This document shows, one piece after another, positions 8,382 to 19,075 of a stretch of DNA of 57,011 bases (positions are counted from its first letter, which is position 1; each line of letters starts with the position of its first letter). A model generated the notes under the pieces. It was given only the letters and a program-made list of their open reading frames with translations. It did no database searches and was not told the DNA's origin. The position numbers and the translations under genes are program-made. Source of the stretch: Myxococcales bacterium (GTDB lineage Bacteria > Myxococcota_A > Polyangia > Polyangiales > JAFGIB01); contig JAOUOP010000009.1 of assembly GCA_029880325.1 (NCBI GenBank), positions 1 through 57,011 on the forward strand, in the 5' to 3' direction.

Positions 8382-9812
8382 CTACAGCGCGATCCGGAGC
8401 AGCGCGCGGCCGTCGTCCTGGGGTGCTGCGACGAAATCGCCGAAGTCACCCCGCAAGTAGTTCTCATAGATGGCGAAGACCGCCTTGCGCTCCTCGGAGT
8501 CGCCCGGCAGCTCGACCACCACCTCGGCCAGAATCTTCAGCGGTGGGGAGCGATCGATGGCGCCGGCGTAGACCTCGACCGCGCCCGCCTGCTTCAGCGA
8601 GCGGACCAGCCCACGCACGCGGTCCTTGTCGCCGCCCGCGACCTGATGCAGATCCGACTCGAGCCACGGCCCGGCCTGGGGGCGACGTCGGGCCGCTTCC
8701 AGCGCCTGCCCGCTGCCGACGCCAGCGGCCGCAGTCGGCTGCGACTGCCCCAGGAGACCGCCTGTGGCCTTGCCCGCAACCTCTCCGGCGGCGCCGCGCA
8801 GGCTCTTGCCACAACTCGAGCGCCACAGGATCAGTGACAGCAGGATGGCCAGGCCCAGGAGCGGGAGCAGCGAAAGCTTGAGCACCCCGCCCCAGCCGCC
8901 CGGCGCCGCCAGCTCGCGCCCGGCCACGGTGCCCACGCCCACGGGCGCCACCGGATCGCGGCGCGGCGGCGGCAGCTCGGGCTCGGCGGCGGTCGGCGGC
9001 GAAGCGCCCTCGCGGCGCGTGGCCGGCGCCGGCCGCACTGGCGAAGCCGACGGGGCCGCCGCTGCGACCGCCCCGGGACCGGGCGCGGTGGGCGGGGCCG
9101 CTGGCGCGCGCCCGGACGCCGGCCCAACGTCCAGCTCGAGGCTGGTCTCGGGGCCCGCCAGGCCACCGATCTGGGCGGGGTCGAACTCCCGGAGGCCGGG
9201 GCCGAGCGTGCCCGCTGCCGACTGCGGCAGCGAAGCGGCCCAACGGGACGGCGGGGTCTCGACCTCGAACTCCGGCCCCGAAACCGGCCCCCCGACCGGC
9301 GCGCCCGCGCTGGCCGCCGCCAGGGTCAGCTCCGGCCAGCGGTCACCCGGTTCCGGGTTGGGCGACGCTGCCCAGCAAGCATCGGCGATGGTGGCCGCCG
9401 ACTGCAGCGCCAGCGCCCCGGGCTCGGACTGCGGAACCGCGACCCCCTGCTGCGTCACCGGGGTGGGCGCCAGCGCCGGCCCCGATTCCTGGGGCGACAG
9501 CGGTGGCAGTGGCAGCGTGGGCGCCTGCCCGTCCCGCTCGCGCGGCTGGGGCTGCTGCCCGGCCACGCTCAGGGTCGGCTGCGGTCGAATCGGACTGGGC
9601 CGCAGCTCGAATTGGGCGCCGGCCTGGCTGAGCGCACTGGCGTAGCGCTCGAGCTCGGTGCCCGGCACCTCCCGCTTCACCACCCGCGGCACCGACGCGA
9701 CGATGCGCTGGGCAAGGCCCGCCTCGATGGCGAAGAGCCGGGCCAAGACCGCGTGGGCCGGCTCCGACCCCGAGTCCAGGAACGACGCGATGTAGATGTC
9801 GTAACGCTGCAC
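8382..9812 (-). CDS. single-span membrane protein with long Pro/Ala linker, unknown
   Basis: A 476-residue protein with three parts. Residues 1-75 form a compact charged domain beginning MQRYDIYIASFLDSG. Residues about 76-305 are a low-complexity Pro/Ala/Gly/Glu linker. One transmembrane helix (LLPLLGLAILLSLILW) lies at about 312-328. The C-terminal 100 residues, rich in alternating hydrophobic residues, form a second folded domain. I do not recognise either domain. The layout is typical of myxobacterial cytoplasmic sensor proteins with an exported tail, but no function can be assigned. A TATGAT box lies 18 nt upstream of the ATG on the coding strand (9831-9836). Confidence 0.65.
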   Translation of the reverse strand: MQRYDIYIASFLDSGSEPAHAVLARLFAIEAGLAQRIVASVPRVVKREVPGTELERYASALSQAGAQFELRPSPIRPQPTLSVAGQQPQPRERDGQAPTLPLPPLSPQESGPALAPTPVTQQGVAVPQSEPGALALQSAATIADACWAASPNPEPGDRWPELTLAAASAGAPVGGPVSGPEFEVETPPSRWAASLPQSAAGTLGPGLREFDPAQIGGLAGPETSLELDVGPASGRAPAAPPTAPGPGAVAAAAPSASPVRPAPATRREGASPPTAAEPELPPPRRDPVAPVGVGTVAGRELAAPGGWGGVLKLSLLPLLGLAILLSLILWRSSCGKSLRGAAGEVAGKATGGLLGQSQPTAAAGVGSGQALEAARRRPQAGPWLESDLHQVAGGDKDRVRGLVRSLKQAGAVEVYAGAIDRSPPLKILAEVVVELPGDSEERKAVFAIYENYLRGDFGDFVAAPQDDGRALLRIAL

Positions 9813-9887
9813 GGCGACCCCGCCCCTTCGATCATACCCGATCGGGCGAGCCCGACGCCTGGGGGCTCGACAAAGCCGCCCGCCGGC

Positions 9888-11492
9888 TCAGAAAGCGCCC
9901 AGGCAGCCGTCACCGCAGGCGTTGGAGATGCACGCGGTCAGCGACAACGCCAGCACGGCGGCATCGATGTCGCTGCCGAAACAGACCTGCCCGCAGCCGA
10001 GGTCGGCGCTGCCACCGCAGGTCTCCCACATGCAGTCGAGGCCGCCGAAGCAGGCGCTGCGGGCGGCGCAGGCGTCGGCGACTTCACCGCATTGGGTCTG
10101 GGCGCACTCCTGACAGCGGTCGCCGTTTCCCGTTCGTTCGCAGCCGCTGATGTCGAAGCGGCAGGTGGCGACATTGCAGGCGAGGCTGCCGCTGTCGAAG
10201 CCCAGCTCGGCGCAGCCCAGGCGCGTCAGGTCGGAGCCGTCGCACTCTTCGCCACGCTCGGCCACACCATTGCCACAGCTGGGCACGCCGCCGCCGCTGC
10301 AGCTCGAGATGTCGAAGAGGCAGACGCCCGGGTCGCAGCCCAGCGTGCCCGAAGCGAACCCCAGGGAGGCGCAGGTCGCGCCCTGCAGGTCGCCGCCGTC
10401 GCAGGCCTCTCCCGAGCCGACCTCGCCATCGCCACAGATGGAGCAGCCGCCCGCGTCCAGGGCACAGCCGCTGTCGCAGGCCAGGCTGCCGCCCACGTAG
10501 CCCAGGTCGCGACAGCTGAGGCCGTCGAGGGCGGCGCCATCACAGCGCTCCCCGGCCTGGATCAGACCGTCGCCGCAGCGGTGGCAGCCGCCGGTGTCGA
10601 AATCGCAGGCGCCGCTGTCGCAGGCCAGCGTACCGCCGACGAAACCCTGGCTCTGGCAGCTGGCACCGGCCAGATCGCTGCCGTCGCATTGCTCGCCGGA
10701 GCCCACCCTGCCGTCACCACAGACCGGGGACGGGGAGTCGAAGCTACAGCGGGAGATGTCCAAGAGGCAGTCGGCGGTGCAGCCCAGGGGCGAGTCGGCG
10801 TCGCCGAAGCCGAGCGTCGCGCAGCTCTGGCCACCGAGATTGCCGCCGTCGCAGGACTCGCCGGAGTCGATGACACCGTCGCCGCAGCGGCGGCCTCCCC
10901 CGCGGCAGACGTCCGCGTCCGACAGGCAAGCACCGGTCTCCATGGCGGCAGGAGCGGCATTCAGCAGCGAACCACAGGCATCGACGATGCAAGGCAGGTC
11001 GTTACCGTCGCCCGCACAGGACCGCTCCACGCAGGCGATCAATGCCCAGCACTCGTCGTCGCACTTGCTGGTCGCCTCGGAATTGCAGTCGCAGATGGCC
11101 TCGGCGCAGCCATCGCTTACACCGCCGCCGACCGCCGCGTCGAAGCAGCGCGGGTCCACATCGACGTCGGCCCAACAGCTGCTGGTGTCGAAAGCACAGG
11201 TCGAGCCGCAGCCCAGCGCACCACCGGCGAAGCCCAGCTCAGCGCAGCCCATGCCGCCCAGGTCCCGGCCGTCGCATTGCTCGCCCTCGTCCACGCTTCC
11301 GTTGCCACAGGCACCACCCAAGCCGCCGGCGACGCCGCCCCCGACAGCGCTGGACCCGCCCCCACCCTCGCCAGCGGCGGCCTTGGACGACCCGGGAAGC
11401 GAGCTGGTGCGCCCACAGGCCAAAAGCCCCGCCAACAGAAGGGCCCATGCAAAGCGCCTGACGGCGGCGCGCGGTGTGTCAAATCGTGCCAA
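9888..11492 (-). CDS. cysteine-rich repeat lipoprotein (Myxococcus Cys-rich repeats)
   Basis: A 534-residue surface lipoprotein. I chose the TTG at 11492 because it gives a complete lipoprotein signal (ARRFAW-type n-region and lipobox LLAC) and has GAGAAGG 4 nt upstream; further upstream the frame overlaps pyruvate kinase. Six copies of a roughly 45-residue unit follow the pattern CGDG-x4-GE-x-CDG-x2-L-x-G-x2-C-x2-LGF-x2-G-x-L-x-C-x-FD-x-S-x-C, the Myxococcus cysteine-rich repeat. Two other Cys-rich segments lie between unit 1 and unit 2 and at the C-terminus. Many disulfides are expected, so it acts outside the cell, but the ligand is unknown. Confidence 0.82.
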   Translation of the reverse strand: MARFDTPRAAVRRFAWALLLAGLLACGRTSSLPGSSKAAAGEGGGGSSAVGGGVAGGLGGACGNGSVDEGEQCDGRDLGGMGCAELGFAGGALGCGSTCAFDTSSCWADVDVDPRCFDAAVGGGVSDGCAEAICDCNSEATSKCDDECWALIACVERSCAGDGNDLPCIVDACGSLLNAAPAAMETGACLSDADVCRGGGRRCGDGVIDSGESCDGGNLGGQSCATLGFGDADSPLGCTADCLLDISRCSFDSPSPVCGDGRVGSGEQCDGSDLAGASCQSQGFVGGTLACDSGACDFDTGGCHRCGDGLIQAGERCDGAALDGLSCRDLGYVGGSLACDSGCALDAGGCSICGDGEVGSGEACDGGDLQGATCASLGFASGTLGCDPGVCLFDISSCSGGGVPSCGNGVAERGEECDGSDLTRLGCAELGFDSGSLACNVATCRFDISGCERTGNGDRCQECAQTQCGEVADACAARSACFGGLDCMWETCGGSADLGCGQVCFGSDIDAAVLALSLTACISNACGDGCLGAF

Positions 11493-11599
11493 ATGCCCTT
11501 CTCGGACGGGTTCCAACGGAAAGCAAAGCAACTTCCAGACCAACGCTATGGTCGCCCGGGGGCCTGTTATTTTCCAGTCCCTCCCCACTCGCCGCGCCT

Positions 11600-13024
11600 T
11601 CAATCGAAGACGCGCACCTGGATCGCGCTGACCGCCTCGTGGCCGGCCTTGATGTCGCTGACCACCACGATGGGGTCGCCGGGCAGCACCCGGTTGCGCT
11701 GCCTGAGGCGCTCGAAGGCGGCCACCACGGTCTTGTCCGGATCGCTCGAAAAATCCATCTTGAAGGGCACCACCGAACGCGAGAGCCACAGCTTGCGCCG
11801 GGTCGTGCTCATATTGGTGAAGGCGTAGATGATGGCATTTTTGGGGCGGTAGCTCGAGACCAGCTGCCCCAGCAGGCCGCGCCGGGTGATGACCACGATG
11901 GCCGGCGCGTCCAGGGAGTCGGCCAGGCGGCAGGCCGCGCGCGCCAGCTCGGCGCGGATGCCCTCGGTCGGGCGCGCGCGGAAAAAGTCCAGGCCCTCTT
12001 CCTTTTCGATGCGGCGGGCGATGCGGTCCATGGTCTGCACGCAACGCACCGGATGACGCCCGGTGGCTGTCTCGCCGCTGAGCATGATGGCATCCACCTG
12101 CTCGTAGACCGCGTTGGCCACGTCGGTGACCTCCGCCCGCGTCGGCATGGGACTGTCGATCATCGACTCCAACAGGTGCGTCGCCACGATCACGGGCTTG
12201 CCCGACAGCGCGCACTTGCGCGCCAGCTCCCGCTGCACCACCGGCAGCTCGGAAAACTCGATCTCCACGCCCAGGTCGCCGCGGGCGATCATGATGCCGT
12301 CTGCGGCTTCCAGGATGGCGTCGAAGTTGTCGACCCCTTCCTGATTTTCGATCTTGGCGATCAGCCGCGCGTGGTGGCCACCGCGCTCCTCGATCACAGC
12401 GCGGGCCTCGTGCACGGCCTCGGCGTTGCGCACGAAGGACAGCGCGATGAAGTCCACGTCATGCTCGATGCCGAAGGCGATGTCGCGGCGATCCTTTTCG
12501 GTGATCGACGGCAGGTTCACGCGCACGCCCGGCAGGTTGATGTGCTTGCGGGAACCCAGGGTGCCGCCGTCGAGGACTCGGCACAAAAGGTCGTGCTCGC
12601 GGATCTCGAGTACCTCCAGGTTGATGAGGCCATTGTCGACCGTGATCGGATCGCCCACCGACAGCTGATCGAGCATGCCGCGGTAGTCCACGTGGATGCT
12701 GCGCACCTCGGGGTCCTCGCGTGGCACCACGGTGACCGGGAAGACCTCACCCACCTTCAGGTCCAGCGAACCGTGCATCTCGCCGGTGCGGATCTCGGGT
12801 CCCTGAAGATCCATCAGGATCGCGATCGGGTGGTTGAGCTTGCGATTGAGGCTACGGATGCGACGAATGCTCAGCAGGTGCCCCTCCTGGTCGCCGTGGC
12901 TCATGTTCAGGCGCGCCAGGTTCATACCCGCATTGGCGAGCTTTTCGATCATGGCGCTCGAACGGCTGGCTGGCCCCAGGGTGCAGATGATCTTGGTCAG
13001 TCGGAAGTCGCGGCGCTCGCCCAT
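11600..13024 (-). CDS. pyk: pyruvate kinase
   Basis: A 474-residue enzyme converting phosphoenolpyruvate and ADP to pyruvate and ATP. Recognisable motifs are [23 protein letters not shown] (start of the B domain), FIALSFVR and the signature IAKIENQEG...[11 protein letters not shown], then [13 protein letters not shown] and MLSGETA. The C-terminal domain (VVITRRG and onward) is present, so the length is normal. The usual KQMLESM region reads THLLESM, which makes it a divergent member. The start at 13024 gives [24 protein letters not shown] box (13051-13056 on the complement) lies 26 nt upstream. The typA gene is divergent. Confidence 0.93.
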   Translation of the reverse strand: MGERRDFRLTKIICTLGPASRSSAMIEKLANAGMNLARLNMSHGDQEGHLLSIRRIRSLNRKLNHPIAILMDLQGPEIRTGEMHGSLDLKVGEVFPVTVVPREDPEVRSIHVDYRGMLDQLSVGDPITVDNGLINLEVLEIREHDLLCRVLDGGTLGSRKHINLPGVRVNLPSITEKDRRDIAFGIEHDVDFIALSFVRNAEAVHEARAVIEERGGHHARLIAKIENQEGVDNFDAILEAADGIMIARGDLGVEIEFSELPVVQRELARKCALSGKPVIVATHLLESMIDSPMPTRAEVTDVANAVYEQVDAIMLSGETATGRHPVRCVQTMDRIARRIEKEEGLDFFRARPTEGIRAELARAACRLADSLDAPAIVVITRRGLLGQLVSSYRPKNAIIYAFTNMSTTRRKLWLSRSVVPFKMDFSSDPDKTVVAAFERLRQRNRVLPGDPIVVVSDIKAGHEAVSAIQVRVFD

Positions 13025-13232
13025 GGTAATCCTGCTGGCAAAAGCCCCCGATCATACCCGCTCGGAGCCCGAAGGGCCCGAAAGTGGCGCGACGCGCGAG
13101 ACGGTCGGCGCCACCTTGCCCCGATGCTGGCGTCCGGTTGCCCGGTGGCCGGCTGCGTGGTAGAGCGCCCGACCCCGCGCAGGCCCCGGGCAAAACGCCC
13201 CTCCTTTCGTCCTGCCGGCGCCGAGATTCAAA

Positions 13233-15047
13233 ATGCCGTCCGAGCGTGCCCGCGCGCTGCGCAACATCGCCATCATCGCCCACGTCGACCATGGCAAAAC
13301 CACATTGGTGGACGCGATGCTCGCCCAAACGGGCGTCTTTGCCGCCCACGAGCAAGTCATCGAGCGAGCCCTCGACAGCAACGACCTCGAGCGCGAGCGG
13401 GGCATCACCATCCTGGCCAAGAACACCTCGGTGCTCTACGGCGACACCCGCATCAACATCATCGACACGCCGGGCCACGCGGACTTCGGCGGCGAGGTGG
13501 AGCGCACGCTGCTGATGGCCGACGGGGCCCTGCTGCTGGTCGACGCCGCCGAGGGACCGCTGCCCCAGACCCGCTTCGTCTTGCAGCACGCCCTGGGCCT
13601 GGGGCTGCCGATCATCGTGGTGATCAACAAGATCGACAGGAAAGACGCCCGCGCCAGCGAAGTGCTCGACGAGACCTTCGACCTCTTCTGCGAGCTGGGC
13701 GCCAGCGATGAGCAGGCCGACTTCCCCACGCTCTACACCATCGCCACCCGCGGCACCGCCGTGCGCGAGCTGGGCCAGGACGGCGAAAACCTGACGCCCC
13801 TCTTCGAGACCATCCTCGAGCGAGTGCCGCCGCCGCCGGGCGACCCGGACCGCCCGCTGCAGATGCTGGTGACCAATATCGACTGGGACGACTACGTCGG
13901 CCGGCTGGCGGTGGGGCGCATCATGCACGGGCAGCTCGCGAGCGGCCAGCAGGTGGCGCGCCTGACCCGGGAAGGCCAAGAAAACGAGCGCGTGGGGCAG
14001 CTCTTCGCCTTCGCCGACCTGGGCCGAAAGCGCATCGAAAGCGCCGCCGCCGGCGACATCGTGGCCCTCAGCGGCGTCGAGGAGGTGCAGATCGGCGACA
14101 CCCTGGCCGACCCGGCCCACCCCGAGGCCCTGCCGCGCATCGAGGTCGAAGCCCCCACCATCAAGGTGCGCTTCCACGTCAACACCTCGCCCTTCGCCGG
14201 CCGGAGCGGCAAGTTCGTCACCTCGCGCCACCTGCGCGACCGCCTGCAGCGCGAAGCCAAGAAAAACCTGGCCATGCGCGTCGAAGACACCGACGAGCCC
14301 GACTGCTTCCTGGTCTTCGGCCGCGGCGAGCTGATGATCGCGGTGCTGGTGGAGACCATGCGGCGCGAGGGCTACGAGCTGGCCCTGGGCAACCCCGAAG
14401 TGGTGGTGCGCAGCGAGAACGGACAGAAGCTCGAGCCCACCGAGCGCGTCGTCGTCGACCTGCCCGAAGAGTTCGTGGGCATCGTCACCTCGGCCCTGGG
14501 CGAGCGCCGCGCGCGCATGGACAAGATGCACCGCGGCGAAAGCGGCCGCACGCGCGTGGAATTCGTGCTGCCGGCCCGGGCGCTGATCGGCTACCGCTCC
14601 CAGTTCATGACCGACACGCGCGGCACGGGCCTGCTCACGACCATCTTCGAGGGCTGGCAGCCCTACGCTGGCGAGATCGCCCGGCGCCGCACCGGCGCCA
14701 TGGTGGCCGACCGCAGCGGCACCACCACCCCCTACGCGCTCTTTCACCTGGAACCCCGCGGCCGGCTGTGCGTCGCCCCCCAGGCGCCCGTCTACGAGGG
14801 CATGGTCGTGGGCGAACACAGCCGGGCCAGCACCATCGACGTCAACGTCTGCCGCGAGAAGAAGCTGACCAATATTCGCGCCGCCGGCCGCGACGAAAAC
14901 GTCGTGCTCACGCCCCACGTGGCGCACACCATCGAGAGCGCCATGGAGTTCATCGACACCGACGAGCTGGTCGAGATCACGCCCGACGCGATCCGCCTGC
15001 GCAAGAAGGTTCTGGACTCCAACCGCCGGCCCAAGAGCCGGGCCTGA
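13233..15047 (+). CDS. typA: translational GTPase TypA/BipA
   Basis: A 604-residue ribosome-binding GTPase of the EF-G superfamily. The G domain has [12 protein letters not shown] (P-loop), [22 protein letters not shown] and NKIDR, followed by domain II, the EF-G-like domains and the TypA-specific C-terminal region with [13 protein letters not shown]. The length is that of the family. It helps 50S ribosome assembly and stress adaptation in other bacteria. It is divergent from pyk and convergent with the next gene, with 6 bp between stop codons. Confidence 0.95.
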   Translation: MPSERARALRNIAIIAHVDHGKTTLVDAMLAQTGVFAAHEQVIERALDSNDLERERGITILAKNTSVLYGDTRINIIDTPGHADFGGEVERTLLMADGALLLVDAAEGPLPQTRFVLQHALGLGLPIIVVINKIDRKDARASEVLDETFDLFCELGASDEQADFPTLYTIATRGTAVRELGQDGENLTPLFETILERVPPPPGDPDRPLQMLVTNIDWDDYVGRLAVGRIMHGQLASGQQVARLTREGQENERVGQLFAFADLGRKRIESAAAGDIVALSGVEEVQIGDTLADPAHPEALPRIEVEAPTIKVRFHVNTSPFAGRSGKFVTSRHLRDRLQREAKKNLAMRVEDTDEPDCFLVFGRGELMIAVLVETMRREGYELALGNPEVVVRSENGQKLEPTERVVVDLPEEFVGIVTSALGERRARMDKMHRGESGRTRVEFVLPARALIGYRSQFMTDTRGTGLLTTIFEGWQPYAGEIARRRTGAMVADRSGTTTPYALFHLEPRGRLCVAPQAPVYEGMVVGEHSRASTIDVNVCREKKLTNIRAAGRDENVVLTPHVAHTIESAMEFIDTDELVEITPDAIRLRKKVLDSNRRPKSRA

Positions 15048-15053
15048 ACGAAA

Positions 15054-15920
15054 TCAAAGCCGTTGTTCGCGCGCGGCCCGCTCCCGGGCGCGCTGCTTTT
15101 CCTGATGCAGCTGCTCGAGCAGCTCGCGCACGCTGGGATCGTTTTTCACCGGATCGGCAAAGTCCGGTTGCTCGGTGGCCTCGGCGATGCGCTCGCGCAG
15201 GCCGTGGATCAACGCCATGTGCTGCGTCAGGGGATTTTTCGTGCCGCTGAGGTGGGCGAAGCGATCGCCCTGACACATGGTGGCCGAGGACTTGAGGTCG
15301 GCGATGCGGTTGTTGGTGGTGACCATCGCAAACATCATCAGACCGCTGATGCCCAACATGGGAATCGCCGTGGTCAAGACCTTGGCCCAGACCGGCGCAC
15401 CGAAGCGGCGCATGGCCGCGGGCGTGAAGAGCAGGAGCAGCAGCAGGACCCCGCCGGTGACCAGGAGCGGCCCGTAGCGCCCCATCAACTGCCGATAGTA
15501 GGGAATCTCCGCGGCCACGCGCACATCCTTGCAGTAGTCGGTTTCGACCAGCTCGGCGTGCTGCTTCTGGAGGCGGCGGTCGAGCCGATTGCCCAGCTCG
15601 GTGTTGAGCGTGACGTGATCGAGGTCGAGCCGGGCTGCAGCGCGCTGCTCGAGGGGAACCTGCTCGACCACGTTGGTGTAGACGCGGCGGCCGTTTTGGT
15701 CGGTGTAGAGGTAGATCTGCTGGTCGTCGGCCGGCGGCGCGGGCGACGGCTGCGACCCACTGGAAGCGCTTTCGACAGCGCCCCCGAGCGTCTCCATCAG
15801 GCGCGCGGCCAGGTCATCGAAGTCGGCCTCCGCCGCCGCAGGCACCACCAGCATGGCCCCCAGCAGCAGCCCCCCGAGACGGGCGGAAGCGCGCGTGCGG
15901 CCGGCGTGACGTCCTCCCAT
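15054..15920 (-). CDS. exported DUF4124-like two-span membrane protein
   Basis: A 288-residue protein starting at MGGRHAGRTR; a GTG 39 nt upstream is also possible. A signal peptide covers about 1-32. A DUF4124-like segment follows with YLYTDQNGRRVYTNVVEQVP, a short motif found in many exported proteins. Two transmembrane helices lie near residues 160-180 (LLVTGGVLLLLLL) and 190-212 (LTTAIPMLGISGLMMFAMV). A charged, probably helical tail with many Arg and Glu ends the protein. Function unknown. The gene is convergent with typA. Confidence 0.65.
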   Translation of the reverse strand: MGGRHAGRTRASARLGGLLLGAMLVVPAAAEADFDDLAARLMETLGGAVESASSGSQPSPAPPADDQQIYLYTDQNGRRVYTNVVEQVPLEQRAAARLDLDHVTLNTELGNRLDRRLQKQHAELVETDYCKDVRVAAEIPYYRQLMGRYGPLLVTGGVLLLLLLFTPAAMRRFGAPVWAKVLTTAIPMLGISGLMMFAMVTTNNRIADLKSSATMCQGDRFAHLSGTKNPLTQHMALIHGLRERIAEATEQPDFADPVKNDPSVRELLEQLHQEKQRARERAAREQRL

Positions 15921-15992
15921 GGGCGGCCTATGATAGCACCGAGGAAAGGACGTGCTCACGGCCGCCGGCGACGGCCGCGCAGCGCGTACACG

Positions 15993-16763
15993 ATGCCCGA
16001 CAGCCTAGAACGCCAAGCCGAACGCATCTACCGACGCTACGCCACCGAGGTCGTCGAGGGCCTCGGCATGTGCCCATGGGCGGCAGCCGCGCGCGCCGCG
16101 GGCGAAGTCGAGGTCGAGATCCTCAGCGCCGAGCGCCCCAGCCTCGAGGCCTGCATGGGGGTGCTCGAACGCTTCGGTCAGCGCGAGCAGACCCGCATCG
16201 GCCTCCTGGTCCTGCCGCGCTCGAGCGCCTCCCGCGCCGAACACGCGCGCTTTACTGCGCGGCTCAGGGAGGCCGACTCGGAGCGCTGCGGCCTGGGCCG
16301 CACGATCTTTGCACTGGCCGACTTTCACCCCGAGGTCGAAGCCGACACCCGCAGCGCCGAGCGCCTGGTGCCCTTCATCCGCCGCAGTCCCGACCCCACG
16401 ATCCAGGCGGTGCGGCGCAGCGCCCTGGCTGCGGTGCGCCTGGGCGCCGAGCAGGGCACCAGCTTCGTCGATCCGGCCGATCTGGCCAGCCTCGACCTGA
16501 AAACCCTGCAACCGGCGGCCGCCCCCCTCAACAAGCGGGTGGCCCGAGCCAACCTGGCGACCGTCGAAAAGCTCGGCATCGAGCGGGTTCGTGCCATGAT
16601 GGACGACATCCTGGCCGATCGCGATCGCAGCTACGCCCGCTTCGGCATCGCCCCACGGGGCGCGGGAGTCGGTGAACGTGCACGTACGGACAAGTACGAC
16701 ATCGCCCCCGCGAAGTTCGACGAGGGCCCAGGCGGTGCTTGCGTTGATGGCCAACAGGAGTAA
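15993..16763 (+). CDS. DUF1415-like protein
   Basis: A 256-residue soluble protein. The segment GLGMCPWAAAAR near residue 25, the central FHPEV...VPFIRRSPDPTIQAVRRS and the helical middle resemble the DUF1415 family, in which a conserved NLCPFA-like motif and a later FHP-x-Y motif recur. The biochemical function of that family is not known. After residue 190 the sequence diverges and carries a short polar tail to the stop at 16763. The start at 15993 is the first ATG that keeps the family-like N-terminus. Confidence in the gene is high; the family assignment is moderate. Confidence 0.68.
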   Translation: MPDSLERQAERIYRRYATEVVEGLGMCPWAAAARAAGEVEVEILSAERPSLEACMGVLERFGQREQTRIGLLVLPRSSASRAEHARFTARLREADSERCGLGRTIFALADFHPEVEADTRSAERLVPFIRRSPDPTIQAVRRSALAAVRLGAEQGTSFVDPADLASLDLKTLQPAAAPLNKRVARANLATVEKLGIERVRAMMDDILADRDRSYARFGIAPRGAGVGERARTDKYDIAPAKFDEGPGGACVDGQQE

Positions 16764-16838
16764 TTCGGCCGGCAGTGATCCGCCGCAGGCGGTAGGAGGG
16801 CCGGGCGTCGGCGGAGCGCGACCCGGGACGAAGCAGTA

Positions 16839-18854
16839 ATGGCGAAGGGACGAAAGAATAGGGGGGAAAGCGAGCCGGTGACGTTGGTCAAGCTGCCGCG
16901 CAGCGGCGGGCGCACGACCGCGGCTCGAACCTCCGGCCCTCGCGGTTCGGGGGCCACCGCGGCCGCACCCCGGCATCCCAGCCCGGCCCTGGCCGAAACC
17001 CTGCACGGCGGCAGGGGCGGCGGCAGCGGCGGCGGCGCGGAGGGTCGCGCCGACGGCGGCCTGCCCGACAGCGCGGTGCACGACGCCGACCGCTACCTGG
17101 AGCGTTCGCTGCTGGGCGAAGGCGGCATGGGTCGCATCCACCTGTGCAGCGACGAGCGCATCGGCCGCGACGTGGCCATGAAAGTGCTGCGCCAGCGCTA
17201 CGCCGAGCAGGACGACACCGTCGCCCGCTTCGTGCGCGAGGCCCGCATCCAGGGCCAACTCGAGCACCCCTCGATCGTGCCGGTCTACGACCTGGGGCGC
17301 CTGCCCGGCGGCCGCGTCTGCTTCACCATGAAGCGCGTGCACGGCAAGACGATCGAGCAGATCGTCGACGGCCTCAACGCCAAGGACAAGTACTTCATCG
17401 AGCGCTATCCACGGCGCAAGCTGCTGCGCGCCTTCGCCGCCGCCTGCCTGGCGGTGGACTTCGCCCACTCCCGCGGCGTGCTGCACCGGGACCTGAAGCC
17501 CAGCAACATCATGCTCGGCGACTTCGGCGAGGTCTACGTGCTCGACTGGGGCCTGTCCAAGGTCTCGGGCGTGCCCGACGAGGAGCTGCCGCCGAACCTG
17601 CAGGTGGAGCTGCCCAGCGACGGCGGCACCGAGACCCTGGATGGCGCCGTGCTGGGCACGCCCGGCTACATGTCCCCCGAACAGGCCCGGGGTGAGACCG
17701 CCTCGCTCGAGGCCCGCTCCGACGTCTACTCCCTGGGCGTCATCCTCTACGAAATGCTGGCGCTGCAGCCGCTGCACACCCGCGGCACCGTCTCGGGCAT
17801 GATGAACTCCACGGTGGCCGGTATCGACGGTCGGCCCTCCTACCGCGCACCCTTGCGCTCGGTGCCCTCGGAGCTGGACGCGATCTGCGTCAAGGCCACC
17901 CACCTGGACGCCGAGCACCGCTTCCACTCAGCCCGCGAGCTGCACGACGCCATCGAACGCTATCTGGACGGCGAGCAGGACCTGAAGCTGATGCGCGAGA
18001 TGGCCCAGGCCCACGCCCGGGCTGCCGAGGTCGCCTCCGAGTACGCCCTGGCCGGCGGCCCCAACGCCCAGGAAGAGCGGGTGCGGGCGCTGCGCGAGGT
18101 GGGCCGGGCGCTGGCCCTGGACCCCAGCCACGGCGAGGCCCAGCGGGTGCTGCTCAAGCTCCTGTCCAAGCCGCCGGCAGTGCTTCCCGAGGAAGAGCGG
18201 GTCGAGGTCGAGCACGAGGAAGAAGACTCGGGCCGCTTCACCGCCAACATGAGCGGCTGGTACCACCTGAGCGCCCTGATCACGACGGGCCTGGTGCTGT
18301 GGATGGGGGTCAAGAGCTGGGCGGCGCTGTCGCTGTACGCAGCGGTCAGCGCGGCCACCGCCGCCGTCGCCTTCATGACCGCCCGCGGCTGGCTCACGCC
18401 CAATACGCGGCTTTTCGCCAACGTCATCAGCGGCACGCTGGCCGTCGGCTTCATGAGCACCATGTTCGGGCCGCTGTTTTTGATCCCGGGGCTGGCGGCC
18501 ATGAGCACCATGGCCGCCGCGCTCAACACCCCCACCCGCGGCGCCCGGGCGCTGGTCATCAGCATCGGTGTCCTGGCCGTGTTGGTGCCACTGGTGCTGG
18601 AATTCGCGGGACTTTTGCCACCCTCCTACGAGTTCCGCGACGGCTATTTGATGGTGCTGCCGCGCATGCACTACTTCCCGCCAGCCGCCACCCTCACCTT
18701 CCTCTGCTACATCGGCCTGGGCCACATCATCAGCATCTCGGCGCTGATGGGCCGCCTGCACGAGGCGCGGGTGCAGGCTCTGGAGAAGGTCCACAAGCAG
18801 ACCTGGCAGCTCAAGCAGCTGATCAGCGACGACTCCGGCGGCGAGCATCGTTAG
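16839..18854 (+). CDS. Ser/Thr protein kinase with C-terminal multi-span membrane domain
   Basis: A 671-residue eukaryote-like kinase. A Gly/Ala/Arg-rich N-terminal tail of about 80 residues precedes the kinase domain (about 86-375): loop LGEGGMG, K115 in [15 protein letters not shown] with catalytic D218, and the metal-binding aspartate D236 in a DWG instead of DFG motif, then [10 protein letters not shown] and [14 protein letters not shown] helical acidic linker leads to about six transmembrane helices between residues 475 and 645. All catalytic residues are present, so it should phosphorylate Ser/Thr. The membrane part has no recognisable sensor. The targets are unknown. Confidence 0.85.
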   Translation: MAKGRKNRGESEPVTLVKLPRSGGRTTAARTSGPRGSGATAAAPRHPSPALAETLHGGRGGGSGGGAEGRADGGLPDSAVHDADRYLERSLLGEGGMGRIHLCSDERIGRDVAMKVLRQRYAEQDDTVARFVREARIQGQLEHPSIVPVYDLGRLPGGRVCFTMKRVHGKTIEQIVDGLNAKDKYFIERYPRRKLLRAFAAACLAVDFAHSRGVLHRDLKPSNIMLGDFGEVYVLDWGLSKVSGVPDEELPPNLQVELPSDGGTETLDGAVLGTPGYMSPEQARGETASLEARSDVYSLGVILYEMLALQPLHTRGTVSGMMNSTVAGIDGRPSYRAPLRSVPSELDAICVKATHLDAEHRFHSARELHDAIERYLDGEQDLKLMREMAQAHARAAEVASEYALAGGPNAQEERVRALREVGRALALDPSHGEAQRVLLKLLSKPPAVLPEEERVEVEHEEEDSGRFTANMSGWYHLSALITTGLVLWMGVKSWAALSLYAAVSAATAAVAFMTARGWLTPNTRLFANVISGTLAVGFMSTMFGPLFLIPGLAAMSTMAAALNTPTRGARALVISIGVLAVLVPLVLEFAGLLPPSYEFRDGYLMVLPRMHYFPPAATLTFLCYIGLGHIISISALMGRLHEARVQALEKVHKQTWQLKQLISDDSGGEHR

Positions 18855-18858
18855 TTTC

Positions 18859-18880
18859 GGAAAGGGCACGCGCCCTTTCC
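18859..18880. other. perfect 9-bp hairpin after the kinase gene
   Basis: GGAAAGGGC (18859-18867) and GCCCTTTCC (18872-18880) form a perfect stem with a 4-nt loop just after the kinase stop. There is no T-run after it, so it is at best a weak or Rho-assisted end of transcription. The rest of the gap to the thiolase gene holds no gene that I can support. Confidence 0.4.
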
Positions 18881-19075
18881 CCCGCCGCGGGTCGCGCCGC
18901 TTCGCTCCGCTCCGGGTGCCGGCCTGCGAAACGAGACGACCTGTTTGGGGCGCGCCAGGCCCGGTCGACCTTTACAGCGCGCGGTGGTAGAAAGGCGCCC
19001 CCTTTCGGGGCCGCAGACCGGCGAGCGGCCGGAGCGCCCCCCCAAGCCGGGCCAAGGACGCCCGAGGAGAGAACC

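Noticed and set aside
9612..11828. 738-codon plus-strand open frame
   Set aside because: It is the antisense of the Cys-rich repeat gene; the regular look comes from the repeats themselves.
11493..12215. N-terminal extension of the Cys-rich lipoprotein frame
   Set aside because: It overlaps pyruvate kinase in another frame and would bury the lipoprotein signal; the TTG at 11492 is a better start.
12852..14927. 691-codon minus-strand open frame
   Set aside because: It runs opposite typA, which has complete family motifs; the antisense frame shows none.
16005..17927. Long open frame on the minus strand opposite the DUF1415-like and kinase genes
   Set aside because: It is antisense to two genes with clear motifs and has the low-complexity Gly/Ala/His content typical of GC-rich shadow frames.
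18859..18880. Intrinsic terminator after the kinase gene
   Set aside because: The stem is good but there is no T-run, so it is listed only as a hairpin.
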